Assembly: GCF_002994745.2 (NCBI RefSeq)
Contig: NC_037090.1
Location: forward strand, 2,232,001-2,296,000
Direction of reading: 5' to 3'
DNA: 64,000 bases
Origin: Rosa chinensis
Lineage: Eukaryota > Streptophyta > Magnoliopsida > Rosales > Rosaceae
Part shown: piece by piece, positions 1 to 10,826 of the stretch
How the letters are laid out: the number at the start of each line of letters is the position of its first letter
Position numbering within the stretch: position 1 is the first letter of the stretch
Notes under the pieces: model-generated
Database searches by the model: none
The model's input: the letters and a program-made list of their open reading frames with translations, nothing else
What the model was told of the DNA's origin: nothing
Translations under genes and position numbers: made by a program

Positions 1-1048
1 TATTGCCAAAATTGCCAGGTGGTCTAGAATTGCCTCGTCCAGCAAAGAGACCAGCCATACCAGCATTGAAATCAAACACAGGATACGGTGTGTAGGGATT
101 GTACCCATAAGAAACAGGAGACATAGGAACACAGGAACCTTGATGTGAAATCGGAGCAAGAAGAGGAGCTTGTGTTGGTGGTTGAAAACCTGGTGGAACA
201 CTAGGTGCAGCATATGAGGGCTGAGACATAGCTGGAGCAATATTGGCAGATATAGATGAAATATTTGATGTTGAGGTAGCTGGTACAGGAGTGGTTCCAA
301 CAGGAACAGCAGAAGCAGTAGAACCAACACCATCAGAGCTAGTCTTTGCCAACATTGCAGTCAAGAGAGTTTGCAAACCTTGAGTTTCATTGCCAATGTC
401 AATCTCTGCAGCTTTGAGTAAGGTTTTAAGTTCACCAAGTGAGCAGCTCACAAACTGAGCTCGAATGACAGTTTTAATTGCTGTAAATTCAGCCGGCAAA
501 CCTCTTAACACAGTGACAACAATGTCTTCATCATCAGTGACAACTCCTACAGTTTCGAGAGCATCCTTAGCTGCTTTAATTTTGTCCAGGTAAGTCTCAA
601 TATCATTATTCCCCTTCTTTAAGTTTTGCAAATTGGACTTGAGCTGGAGGATGTTTTGTCTATTTGGAGCTACAAATTTCAGCTTGAGTCTAGACCACAT
701 ATCTTGAGCAGACTTGCTTCCCACAGCACAGACCATAGCCACAGTGCTCAATGTTTGGCCCATCATGTTCACTATACTTTAATCTTGTGTTTTCCAGACT
801 ATGTACTCAGCATTGGGAACAGAAGTAGTGCCATCCAAGGATTGAGTGAACTGTGGAGGACAAGGAGTTGTACCATCCACAAATCCAAAAAGATTTTGAC
901 CTCTAAGGAAGGACTCTATTCTGAACAGCCATGTAGGGTAATTGGTCTCATCAAGTAAGATGTTAGGCAAGTACACGGTAGTTTGAGTTGTGGCAGATGA
1001 AGAAAATTGAGGAGCGCAAGAAGTAGTCATGTTTCCACTATTGTGCAT
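1..1048 (-). pseudogene. Copia gag, one in-frame stop
   Basis: The start at 1048 opens a gag-like protein with the Copia N-terminal motif DETNYPTWLFRIESFL at about residue 32. It is cut by a TAA at 779-781, after residues KTQD. The same frame then stays open from 778 to the window edge and encodes the helical gag core (MWSRLKLKF, ETYLDKIKAAKDALE, VLRGLPAEF) followed by a Pro/Ser/Gly-rich tail. The context suggests CAA to TAA, so a single substitution may be the only visible lesion. Gag would form the particle coat of the element. The zinc knuckle and pol are not in the window. Confidence 0.85.
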
Positions 1049-1224
1049 GAGATCAGAAAAACATCAATTCACAGATGAGTATGAACTAGTGACATATTTT
1101 CACAGTTCAGTATGAGCAAATCACAATTTGCAGAGCACATCATCATAACAGTTTAAGAAGTTTTTTTTCTTTTTTTTTTCTTTTTTTGGCTCCAAACAAA
1201 ACTGTTAATCAACACCTCATACAG

Positions 1225-1500
1225 TATCTTGAGAAACGAACTTCACACATCATTCTAATCATCCTCATGAAGTACAAGAGCTTCGATCTACAGTATAATA
1301 TGAGCTAGAGTTCTGATAACAAAGTTCACACATCATTCTAATCATCCTCATGAAGTACAAGAGCTTCGATCTACAGTATAATATGAGCTAGAGTTCTGGT
1401 AACAAAGATATCAACTCACAGATCCAAAATCATCCTTATGAAGTACTAGAGCTTCGATCTACAGCATAATATGAGCTACGGTTTTGATAACAAAGATATC
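1225..1500. repeat. Tandem repeat of about 83-88 bp in the Copia leader
   Basis: Three consecutive units share the core CATGAAGTACAAGAGCTTCG (third unit: one T inserted by substitution) followed by ATCTACAG and an ATATGAGCTA segment. They begin near 1240, 1327 and 1410. The array lies between the gag start and the primer-binding site, so it belongs to the untranslated leader of the element. Confidence 0.8.
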
Positions 1501-1792
1501 AACTCACTGATAAAAAAGAAGCACAAATCTAGTCAATTTTAGCTATTTTTTTATGAACATACGCAATTTCTGAACAATCTGAGCTTAATTCCAAGTATCG
1601 ATGTTATAGAATAGTACAATCTTGTAGCAATAACCATAAAATCTTCAGGATTCGAGTCATGAACTTCTCAATTTCTTCAAAATTCATTGAAAAAGAAACT
1701 TATCTGAATCAGAGATCTCACACAAGAGAAAGAGGAGGATGAGCACCAGCTAAGATTGTAGATCAAGCACGAAGATCAACCACGATCGCAGC

Positions 1793-1809
1793 CTGAGCTC
1801 TTGATACCA
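1793..1809 (-). other. Copia primer-binding site
   Basis: The minus strand reads TGGTATCAAGAGCTCAG directly after the LTR end. The first eight bases match the 3' end complement of initiator Met tRNA, the usual Copia primer, followed by a one-base insertion relative to the usual TGGTATCAGAGC. Confidence 0.8.
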
Positions 1810-2073
1810 TGAAAGTTCTAGAGAGGAATAGAGAAACGAAGAGAAAATATCTAGAAAATGAGCCTGATTCAATTATGCTAGTACAGAGAGGAGTTTATAT
1901 AGTACTCAAGAAGATTCCCAGGCTTGACACGTGTCAAGACAGCTGTGGATCGGAGCACTAGTGAACTAAAGCATGCAGCTAAACGTAATTAACATAGGCT
2001 AATTACCCTAATTGCTTATTACAAAGCAATAGAAATTAACTAGAGCAATTAGCTAAACAACACAATCCTAACA
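1810..2073 (-). repeat. Copia 5' LTR, 264 bp
   Basis: On the minus strand it starts TGTTAGGATTG and ends CTAGAACTTTCA, giving TG...CA ends next to the primer-binding site. A TATATAAA box lies near 1895-1902 (minus), the likely element promoter. Only one LTR is in the window, so age cannot be estimated. Confidence 0.85.
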
Positions 2074-2269
2074 ATCTCTCCCCAAGTAATATGGAACTAG
2101 GGCTTAACACTAGGCTGGTGAGGCCACCTCCTTTTGGTTAATTGATTGAGTCCTTGAGTTTTACAAGAAATTTTAAAATTTGTTTCTATATGAGTTTCAC
2201 GTACGATTGATCAGGCTCAAAAAGTAATTAACAGATAAATCACTAGTTATGGAAATTGTCTACTTGCAG

Positions 2270-2893
2270 CTGCAGGACAGAGAACGTCAAGTACTCTTGA
2301 AATTGAGCACCAGAATAAATGGACCTTGTCAAACTGCGGTGTTCTTGCTGATCAAGTATATATCATTTTCTTAATGTATGTGGTTCTTAGACTTAACTGT
2401 ATCTAACCAAAATCTCAAGAAAATATAGAAATCGATTGAATGCTAGGAATTTTTACTTTTTTACATTACGTATGTACGTACGTGCATGAGTTTCATTTGT
2501 TACCGTAATTCAGCTAGAATTATCTTCAGTGATGCAAAAGGGGATGAGCATGGTGACCGGCAATTACTCTGGTCAATTGGAGGAGCAACCCTATTCGGCC
2601 ACACCCACCTCGGAAGCACAACGAACAAATGCATCAGCTACATTAATATACACAAAGCGCTTGGACTATCATCATCCCCATTATGATTATGATCGATTAC
2701 GGCCGTATGGTGTTGAGTGCACCCAATATTTACAAAGGAGCAGAAAGTAGATTAGAAACTCAAACTCTGGAGCTCTTTCCACTTGAGAGCGACAATGTTA
2801 AGGGTGTTAATGATTAAATCACCTATGATCATAACCATAAACACAGACAATAATGAAGATTTCATGGCAGAAAAATATTTTCAATTTCTGTGA
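2270..2893 (+). pseudogene. WOX paralogue relic: exons 3 and 4 only
   Basis: 2270-2355 matches exon 3 of the intact WOX gene (24029-24114) in length (86 bp) and sequence, with the same reading ([20 protein letters not shown]) and a usable GT donor. The last exon begins near 2514 and reads [15 protein letters not shown], as in the intact gene. It has then lost most of the TATGAT repeat and shifted frame near 2685, ending at a stop about 2750. The bases that would encode the WUS-box (TLELFPL, near 2758-2780) survive but are out of frame. Exons 1-2 with the homeodomain are absent here because a Copia LTR replaces the intron 2 sequence immediately upstream. They may lie beyond the element, outside the window. 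Almost certainly non-functional. Confidence 0.88.
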
Positions 2894-3593
2894 AGAATCT
2901 GAGTACCTCTTTATCAGGTTCAGTAATGAAGATTTCATGGCATGTTCTTCCTACTTATATTTCGTCTTTTTTGTTTAAAGGCAGTTTAATTTGTTCGCAT
3001 GGAAGGATAAGGTTGATGTCTCCCTTTCTGTTTAATTTGTTTTTTCTGTATTGTTGATCGAGGGGTACGCACCTGAAGATCCCTCTAGTTAGGTGAACAT
3101 ACCATTTTCTTTTCCTGTAAATAAATGAATGAATCTCCATCTTATTCTCGAGTTCCATGAAATATTATGAAACTAATATGCATATGTGTACGTAGAAGCT
3201 GTCGAATATCTAGATCAGTTTCAAAGTGGCCTGATCCTGTATTTTCACTTGGTAATATGTAATTCTGTAAATGATACTGTGTCAACCGCGTTTCTTAATA
3301 GATCAGACCCAAGAATATGCATAGAACATAAAAACTGTCACCAATCGTATGGCCATGTGTCATCTAATCCAGGTCGGAGATCAAATTGAAAAGAAAGCTG
3401 AACAATCGGTAATGCCTAGCTAGCCTATAGCTCAAAACTAAACATATAAATGATCCAAAAATGTGCCCATGCAACGAATACATAAATTACGAAAAACCAT
3501 AAATTACATACTTAACAACGAATTAAGATTGATCAAGTTAGAGGGAGTGTGGTGGATTGGTTTTTTTACACAGTAAAATGAAAAAAAAAAAAA

Positions 3594-3596
<3 letters not shown>
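2894..3596. other. Intergenic, 3' flank of the WOX relic
   Basis: Up to about 3075 this resembles the 3' flank of the intact WOX gene (24830-24930), sharing segments such as GATAAGGTTGATG / GGTAAGGTTGATG and CTCCCTTT. Beyond that I see AT-rich DNA with no supported gene. Confidence 0.6.
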
Positions 3597-3628
<32 letters not shown>

Positions 3629-4660
3629 AGAACTAGGGTTTCTCTTCGTCATATACCGTCTCGATCGTCCGGCAGCGCACCCACATCCGCATGTGGCGCA
3701 TGCAGCCGGAAGGACTCCTCCTTTTGTGGGATTGTCGTTTTCCTCAGAAGTTCATTTTGGGAGGCAATTTTCTCTCAGATTGCAGACGATGCAATGGTGG
3801 GTGCCTCTGGGTCGGAATCATTCTGGCCTGGGTTATCGCTATGTTTGGTGAGAGTGGGGTGGCGGGTCCGATGGTTTGGAGAGCAGGCGTTGTGGAGACT
3901 GGAGAGGGCCCTCAATTGCCAGGTCTTGTTCCTAGCACGGCATTGGCTTCAATGAAGCTAGGCAGGACAGTAGGTGGCGGATGTGGTGAAACTGCGGTGG
4001 AGCGACGGCGGTGGTGGTACGCAGGAGATGCGGACGGGACGGTGACGGGCAGTTAAGGGCGTTGGCGGGCTTAACACGTGGGCTTCTGCACTCCTTATGT
4101 TGGCTGGGCTGGAAATTGAACCTAGAATGGGCTTATGGGCTATTATTGGTCTGCTTTTACTTTTTATATTTTCTTTTTATGTTGTTTTAGAGTTTGTTGT
4201 GGCTTTATGTCAAAAATAAGCCTCTGCCGAGTTGTGGTATAGAGACATGGGTTTTGTTCGAACCGCACACCTTGTGTGCCTTGTTTGCTTTGAATAGGCG
4301 GTGATTTTCTTACCTCATCAAATGGTTACGACTTCCTAGTGGTAGGATAAAACTAAGTGCTATCATATTGATTTTTCGGTGGCAATATAGTGGGAAAGCT
4401 GATAGTATTAGTAAATTATAGTTCAGGTTAGCAATATCTTTCCAGTGTGTCACCACAATTGTAAAGCGAATGGAGTAGCGGTAGTGCACTCTTAGCTAAT
4501 TGGTGCTTGATAGAATATATATGCTTAGTTGAAACTCCGGTTATTATCCCGGGATGTTCTCTTGATGTTTATTGTTTGTTGGGGTTTAGGCATAATGTTC
4601 GCCACATGTATTCTGCTGTTTCATTAATGATCAAGGTTTGATGGTAGCCGTACTGGCCCT
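3597..4660 (+). mobile_element. Retroposon-like GC-rich insertion, unclassified
   Basis: It opens with a (CT)n tract (3597-3628) followed by AGAACTAGGGTTTCTC, then a GC-rich stretch with GGCGGTGGTGG-type runs (3690-4060), then a T-rich tail with a GGGCTT/GGGCC-rich zone. Similar GC-rich blocks occur at 42275-43010 and, inverted, at 63571-64000. Overlapping open frames of 132 and 121 codons have low-complexity composition and no recognisable domain, so I do not call a gene. A LINE-derived or other non-LTR retroposon origin is a guess. Confidence 0.35.
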
Positions 4661-4751
4661 ATTTCAAAAATTAAAAGAGTGTAGTAGTGGCTTTATTGGC
4701 TGAGCTACATGATTTATACTTTATATGTTAGAATCTCAGTTAATTTTCTAT

Positions 4752-5735
4752 TATGAGTGATGCTACATATCCGAAATATTTATACTAAATTTGGATCCCA
4801 AATGATGTGGCATGTGCCACTCATTGATTTTGTAGAATTTAATTTCCAACATGTCTCTCCCAAAACAGATTAAACTTTTTTAACAATAAGCTTTAAAATG
4901 ATCATTATCCATTTAACACAATTTTTTGCTCTTAACCAATCCAAACCATCTCCAAATGCAATAGAACTAATTAAAAATTCTCACGCTTAGGAAAAATTAC
5001 ATGACCAGCTTAAATAAAGTATAGAGGACGAAACATATTCCAGCATATCGCTTCCTTATTCCCTTTCACATTTTCAGTTAGCATTACATATAGTTTGCAT
5101 ACAGGTTCCACAGAATCCTTTGTGTCCTTGTATTAATAATGATAAGAAGAAACCCTAATCCCCATAACTCATGGCAGGCATGAAGAAAAATTTTCAGACT
5201 TGCTGGACCTGTATTCCAGCTATTAGCTCAGTTTCATCATCTTCTTTCATCGTTATATGATGTCATCGAGGTACTAATCCAATTTGTTTTTATACGGTTT
5301 GTTGAGTATGTTTTGTAGTTGGTATGGAGGAGGAAGACATATATAAGTATGATGGATGATCTGGGATTATGGTTTTATTATTCTATACATATTCACCCAT
5401 TTGAAAATGAAAAAAAACTACAACAGTTAATTAATTGATTGGTTTCATGAATACATAACTGTGTGTGTAATTTAGATCTACAATTTTATTTTTTGTTGAT
5501 AAATATCTACCAGCCACATCCATGGCACTAGCTTGGAACAACACGACTGGAGAGGAGTTGTCAATTCTTCTGCTGTTGAAATCATTACTGATTTCTTTAA
5601 TAAATAATATATTGATATTTTTTTATAATGATAAAATTAGAAGACGGAAACATTGTTAGAAATTATTATGTCTAAAATGACGATGTGGCACTTGCCACGT
5701 CATTTGGTATAATTTTTTGGTGTCTTATGCATTTT
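4752..5735. mobile_element. MITE-like element with imperfect inverted ends
   Basis: The left end has CAAATGATGTGGCATGTGCC near 4799, and the right end has GGCACTTGCCACGTCATTTG near 5685, which read as inverted copies (AAATGAYGTGGCAWGTGCCAC). Outer parts (ATACTAAATTTGG versus TATACCAAAT) match less well. The interior is AT-rich without coding signs. No clear target duplication was identified, so the boundaries are approximate. Confidence 0.35.
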
Positions 5736-7349
5736 TGATTGTTTATTAGATTGTTTGATGTCTAACTCGGGTCAATCTATAATTGAATCCGCTTATATTC
5801 TTTTGGCGAGAAAGAAAGAATTATCATCTAAGTAAGTAATTCATTTGGCATTAATACAACGCAATACAATGTACACTACTAGAAATTTCCCCAATAGGGA
5901 CTAACTAGTAGCCACCAAAATTTATCAGTGGCATTTGAAACAGTTTCACACTGTTACAAAACTTCAGTGGCTAATGGGCTTTTCACACCAACATTAGTGC
6001 CGAGTAACCCAAGTTTGCTCTTAAACAAGAATATATTATGTGACCGAGCTTGAAATGTCCAAATTACCCCATCTCATTTTGAGGTTTGAAACCAAAATCT
6101 TATCTCTTCCTCTTCCTTCTCAATTAACTTAAACAAAAACCAAAACCTTAAACAACTATGCTCTCTCTCTAATACCTTAACTCAGTCCACTCACTTCGCT
6201 CTCTCTTATCTCTTCCATCTTACACCGCTATCTCTTTTCCAATTTGGAACCGATGAAAGAGATATGAGAATCGATCCAATCTTTGACTAATCGCCGAAGC
6301 CATGTACTGGCGGTTAGATCGATACCATTGTTCATTGCCGATCTGAATACATAGATCCAGTTCGATGGTAAGATTCACGTACTGAACCCACTCAGCCAAG
6401 GTTTTCTTATTTCCAATTCTGGCTTTCTGATGCTTTGGTCTGTATTTATGTCCTAGTTAGTTTGATTGAAATTTGGTTTTGTTATGATTGGATCTGCATG
6501 TCAGATCTGGAATTCAAAATTGACGAAAACAAAAATTAGGTTGCTAAGTTTCCCTCTTAAGTGGTATAGTTCATTCGAAACACCTCTCATTTTTCTCTTT
6601 TCATTTTCTATTTGGTTTGGGTTTTGTTCTCTCAGAAATCGACATGTAAATGCACCTATCACCCTGTATCCTACAAATGTCAATCACCTTCAATCACCTT
6701 CTTCTCCGTTAACTTTTCTAGTAATAAACTCTGGTCCCATGTGGTCATTTCCATTTTCCGCTGCCTCGGTTTCGTCGATTTTTTCAATATATATAAACAT
6801 CAAGGTAATTCACTCGCACCAAGTACCATCTCTAATATCATCAAAATAGATTCTTGATTCATTTTGCATTGGATTCTGGGCCTTTTGATAACTGGGTTTC
6901 TCTCTGATTTTGCTAAGGAGGTTTGTTCTTCTTCATTTTTGACTTTGATTAGAATGTGATTGAACATTGAAAATGGAATAAAGGAGAGATCTTTCGATGT
7001 TCCTTTTTAAAAGAAAATATTGGGTTCCTTAAACAAAGTCCTGTTATTACTAACTTTTTTTGTGATTTATGATTGTGATGCATGAGGTTGATGAACATGT
7101 TTATCTGAGATGTATTAGCTTGTTGTTTCCCCTAGAAATGTAAAAGTTTGTGGGTTGTTGGGAAAACTGTATGATTAACATTCATCTAATGTGGGATTTA
7201 ACTTACACATTTGAAGGGCTAAAAGTCATCGAGAGAGAAATGTTATTATTCCCCAAAGCTTTGATCATTTGTGTATTACAAGTTTCTTTGTTCCCATTTG
7301 TGTAATCGTTGTACTTTTGTTATTTACTTGGGATATTTATGATTGTTCA

Positions 7350-7616
7350 GAACAGCTACTGCTGTGTTTCACCAATCCATTGGAACTCATCGTTCCTATG
7401 GACATCTCTAGAACTCTGGCATGGTGAATCATTGTGGAACGAAAAGAACTTGTTCACTGACTGTGTTGATGCGCATCTATGTAGGAAGGGTATAGAAGAA
7501 GAATCGAAGCTGGCAAGAAAATAAGCAACATACCTATCGACATGATCTATACATCTGCACTGATTCATGCACAGATGACTGCCATACCTGCCAGGACATA
7601 GCACCTTTGTAAGAAG
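7350..7616 (+). pseudogene. Captured exon of 2,3-bisphosphoglycerate-dependent phosphoglycerate mutase
   Basis: From about 7408 the frame reads LELWHGESLWNEKNLFT, matching the catalytic RHGES segment of dPGAM enzymes, which interconvert 3- and 2-phosphoglycerate. The Arg before the catalytic His is Trp here. The match continues through VDAHLCRKGIEE. A short deletion near 7500 then shifts frame, and the next frame reads IEAGKKISNIPIDMIYTSAL and AQMTAIPA before a TAG where the family has Gln (MTQH). The block ends at AAG/GTAA (7616/7617), where an intron would begin after the family's RRKK motif, and starts after a TTCAG acceptor. So a genomic exon with its splice sites was carried, not a cDNA. 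It is broken and non-functional as an enzyme. Confidence 0.85.
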
Positions 7617-8001
7617 GTAATTTTAGGGGGGGGGGAATGGTTTAGTGTCATAAAATACCACATTATGTTGCTATTTGGAGGCATTGTGATGGTTGTAACT
7701 TGAAACTGGTGTTGATAGATGATCAAATTGGTTCCATACCATTGATCATCTATGCAGTAGTTAGCTAAGGAATGCAGATAAAAAATATGTATCAAAGGGG
7801 AAAGGAAAATGAAAAAGATACCTATTAACTCAAATTCCCGGTTTTACAATTGTACGTATTAATGTCTGAACTCTTATTAAGCTTGTTACTTCGTATGATT
7901 GCTATAGCTGATTCAGATTGCAAGGTGGAATGAAATACCTTTTTGGTTAGATCACATATTTCAGCCTTACTCTGTTGTAAATAACCAATATGTTGGTGCA
8001 G

Positions 8002-8109
8002 GCACAAGTTATTCAAAGGGCTGCAATACAACCATTGATTAAGATGCTCCAGTCACCTGATTCACAAGTCAGGGAGATGTTGCCTTTTGTAATTGGGAGG
8101 TTGGCACAG
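8002..8109 (+). pseudogene. Captured ARM-repeat exon (ARIA-like), intact exon
   Basis: A 108-bp block bounded by a GTGCAG acceptor and a CACAG/GT donor encodes exactly 36 residues with no stop, including IQPLIKMLQSPD and REMLPFVIGRLAQ. This is one armadillo repeat. The closest family I recognise is the plant ARM-BTB protein ARIA, which binds the ABA-response factor ABF2 and has a QRGAVRPLIEMLQSPD-like repeat. The neighbouring exons of such a gene are not visible, so this is an isolated fragment inside the CACTA element. The flanking intron-like sequence was presumably carried with it. Confidence 0.8.
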
Positions 8110-8276
8110 GTTATTATCTTTGTCTCTTTACCCAATTTTATATATCAGCCGTTGGAATATACTAAGGGAGTTTGAACTATCATGTGAGAGCCTGGTTTTT
8201 TTTTTTTATAAAATGCCTTTAGTATACACGATGGGAATCCTCATGGCATTCTGAGCTTCAATGGTGTTTATTGCAG

Positions 8277-8463
8277 CTCTATTTGCTTTACTGCACCTTG
8301 CGGTTTGCTCCATAAGCCTTGCATAGATTTGGAACCAAACCTTGCATTCAGTGGTGATAAGGATAATCTTGTAACCACCAGGAAGATATATAATCTGGCT
8401 CGAAACCTTACAACCAAGATGCTGCTTATGACCACATTACCAAGTCATAAGAATCTGCACTGG
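8277..8463 (+). other. Exon-like open block, unrecognised, inside the CACTA element
   Basis: The 187 bp follow a TATTGCAG acceptor and end at CTGG/GTAAGC. One frame is open throughout (62 codons), with segments such as HKPCIDLEPNLAFSGDKDN and IYNLARNLTTKM. I do not recognise the parent protein. Its splice borders and its place between other captured pieces suggest a third captured exon, but this is inference. Confidence 0.45.
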
Positions 8464-8604
8464 GTAAGCTTTCTTCAAGCTTTGTGACTAGCATCAAGTA
8501 TCTAGAACAACACAGCTCTTTCATTTTGGCATGTAGAACTGTTCTCTTTTTGAATGTTAATTCTCTTGAGTTATGGACACTTGTGCTACTTAATATTTAT
8601 ATAT

Positions 8605-8605
<1 letters not shown>

Positions 8606-8677
<72 letters not shown>
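8606..8677. repeat. (TG)n microsatellite, about 36 units
   Basis: Uninterrupted TG dinucleotides for about 72 bp inside the CACTA element. They explain an open frame of Cys-Val repeats here that is not a gene. Confidence 0.97.
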
Positions 8678-8680
<3 letters not shown>

Positions 8681-9444
8681 AATTTGTATAGGCGAGAGGT
8701 CTAGTCTAGACTGTCTTTCAGTTCACTTTTGTTAATTAATCCTGCCTTGTGTTGGTTTTACATATTTTGTTAAAGATTGTTTATGCACTGTTGCATCAAA
8801 TTGAAATATGGGTAGTTCTTTATAGTTAAATCAGTGCAGATTTTGCTATCCATCTTAAGAGACTAGTACTTAACAGTAAAGTAGAAGACATTTCAATTTC
8901 AAGACTAACATCCAGGTTATTAAATTATAATCTACTTTTTACATCTCAGGGTGGAGTTGCAACGTTCTCATAAAAGTTATGAAACTGACAGAAAGCATAG
9001 TTGGTGGATGTAACCAGATGCAGTCATAGAGAGGAACATGAAGAGATTTATGTTTTTTTTTTTTTTGTTAATGTTGTATTTTATTTGAAATTGTATACGA
9101 TTTGTGAAGTACATTTTAGAAATACATGGTTGTAGCTAGACCTAATTGTTATTTTTTTTATATATATATACTCCCAATTTTGCCACTGATATTGGTGACA
9201 TTAAGAAAACACACTGATTCAATAACAGTGGGAAAGAAAAAGGTGGTTTGTTGCATTGGGTGTGAGTATGTCACTGAGTTTTTATCAGTGTGCTTTGTTC
9301 CAATAGCACCTGCAATAGAGGGCACTGATCCCTCATTAGTGGCTGCAGAGTGGCTAATGCCATTAGCCACTGTTATCAGTGTGCTTTGCCCCAATAGGGA
9401 CTAATTCAAATTAGTGTGCTTTGGGGAAATTTCTAGTAGTGGTA

Positions 9445-9747
9445 CAGAATTTCATCCAACTCCATCTATAGAAACACACACACATATATCAGTATTATTT
9501 AAATAGCAGTGAATTTTACAATTATTATGCTTGTAATTATCAGGAAAAAAAATGCTTGTAATTATAATTAATCAAGAAGCAATAATACCATTCTGATAAA
9601 GAAGAAGAAGAAGAAGAAGCAATAATACCACCTTTGTTAATTTATTCCATCTTTCATCTATGATGAAGTTTATTCATGTCTTATTTTACATATAAAATTT
9701 AGCTCCCTTACCAATTCATGATAGAAGCCAGCTAGGGTTTAATTAGT
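9445..9747. other. Intergenic, 3' of PR-4
   Basis: AT-rich DNA with a (GAA)n tract near 9600-9620. No gene or element is recognised. Confidence 0.6.
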
Positions 9748-10185
9748 TTAGTCCCCACAGTCAACAAAGTCGTAGTTGACTGTAAGATGTCCTTGCTGAT
9801 ACCCAATTCCGTTCGTGTCTATCTGGTTAAACACATTAACGTCCAAGTCCAGCCCTCCGTTGCTGCACTGGTCGACAATCCTCACCGTCGCCTGTGCTCC
9901 TGTCGCGGTGTTCGTCACTCGGAGGCACTTTCCACAGGCCTCTTGTCCGGTCGGGCCCTGGGGGCCACAGAAGGCGGTCCATCCGTACTTGCTGCGCCAT
10001 TCCAAGGGCTTGTCGGCATCCCACGTCGCGCAGTAGGCACTCACGGCACGCAAGTCCCAGTTGTTGTCCTGCGGATTGTAGAGGTGGTACGTGGCTCTCA
10101 CGTTAGTAGCACTTTGTGCAGAAGCAATTCCGGCCATCGCGGCACACACCATCACCAAAAACACGACGCATTGTTTTCCGGCCAT
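9748..10185 (-). CDS. PR4: Class II pathogenesis-related protein 4 (barwin domain), secreted
   Basis: The 145-residue protein has an N-terminal signal peptide (hydrophobic core [13 protein letters not shown], likely cleavage after residue 23 or so, before QSATN) and a complete barwin domain. The domain includes [10 protein letters not shown], the [20 protein letters not shown] block, [27 protein letters not shown] and the terminal [10 protein letters not shown]. Six cysteines remain after the signal, as required for the three barwin disulfides. There is no hevein chitin-binding domain, hence class II. Barwin PR-4 proteins are extracellular defence proteins that bind chitin-type sugars, and some have RNase activity. 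The gene is a single exon, unlike the paralogue relic at 14948-15458, which keeps an 84-bp intron. The start at 10185 is the first ATG, with a TATA box about 75 bp upstream. It looks intact. Confidence 0.95.
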   Translation of the reverse strand: MAGKQCVVFLVMVCAAMAGIASAQSATNVRATYHLYNPQDNNWDLRAVSAYCATWDADKPLEWRSKYGWTAFCGPQGPTGQEACGKCLRVTNTATGAQATVRIVDQCSNGGLDLDVNVFNQIDTNGIGYQQGHLTVNYDFVDCGD

Positions 10186-10255
10186 TTTCTGATAACTGAT
10201 TAGTATACGATCGGGGATATGGGAGATGATGAGGGACTGAGGGAGGTAAGGGATT

Positions 10256-10264
10256 GAATTTATA
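10256..10264 (-). promoter_or_regulatory. TATA box of the PR-4 gene
   Basis: The minus strand reads CTATAAATTC about 75 bp upstream of the ATG at 10185. A similar CTATAAATA box stands about 40 bp upstream of the start of the PR-4 relic at 15458, so the promoter layout is shared. Confidence 0.65.
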
Positions 10265-10795
10265 GGACGCGGAGGTTGGTGTTAGAATTTTTAGAGTGCC
10301 CCGAATTGTAAGGCATGTATGAATTGTCTACCAGCTTGCTTCGACCGCCAGCACGTCCTGACTTTGACTAAAGAAATGCATGCATACAGAGACTGACACT
10401 AATTCAATTCATAAACGACTTTTGCTTCTGATTTGGCCGGAAACAATTACTATACAGAGACCATGCATGAGCCCGGTTAGAATTTATAGGACGTGGCAAA
10501 GACTCAGAAGGCATAGCATTTGCGTACGTATATGGCATTATAGTATTATACTCTACGGGGAGAGAAAGGGTGGAAGGGAACTCTCCTGAGAGAGAGAGAG
10601 AGGTCAAAAATAGTGACTAGGGTGGAATGGTACATACACGAACTAAGCTGCAAATAAACTTCGATCACGGCAGAAAATCAGGTAGAGTTGGAAGTGGGTC
10701 ATTGAAGATGAGGTAAAAACAACGCTTTGGTTTTTCATTCGTTGAAAAGTTCCACATGGATTAATAGAAGTCACAAATAATAGTATAAGTGATTA

Positions 10796-10826
<31 letters not shown>

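Larger units (their letters stand above)
1..2073 (-). mobile_element. Ty1-copia LTR retrotransposon, 5' part (runs off the window start)
   Basis: Reading on the minus strand from 2073 leftward there is a 264-bp LTR (TG...CA), a primer-binding site matching the initiator Met tRNA pattern (TGGTATCA), a non-coding leader with tandem repeats, and a gag reading frame that runs to base 1. The rest of pol and the other LTR lie outside the window. The host sequence beside the LTR at 2074 starts ATCTC, the probable target duplication, and continues as intron 2 of a WOX paralogue. The same intron without the insertion is seen at about 23838. Confidence 0.9.
5874..9441. mobile_element. CACTA (En/Spm-type) non-autonomous transposon with captured gene pieces
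   Basis: The ends are perfect inverted repeats beginning CACTACTAGAAATTTCCCC at 5874, with the complement ending at 9441. The flanking triplets are GTA (5871-5873) and GTA (9442-9444), the 3-bp target duplication expected for CACTA elements. Subterminal copies of CCCCAATAGGGACTA (near 5889 and 9391) and AGTGGCTAATG motifs support this. There is no transposase. The interior holds a CT-rich UTR-like stretch (6100-6360), a phosphoglycerate mutase exon, an ARM-repeat exon, an unrecognised exon-like block and a TG microsatellite. This is the architecture of gene-capturing (Pack-) CACTA elements. Confidence 0.92.

Noticed and set aside
3557..4056. Two overlapping open frames of 132 and 121 codons
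   Set aside because: They begin in a CT microsatellite and run through GC-rich low-complexity DNA. There is no domain, and similar blocks lack the frames elsewhere.
8484..8735. Open frame rich in Cys-Val
   Set aside because: It is the translation of the (TG)n microsatellite.
9787..10203. 138-codon frame antisense to PR-4
   Set aside because: It is a shadow of the intact PR-4 gene on the other strand, with no family resemblance.
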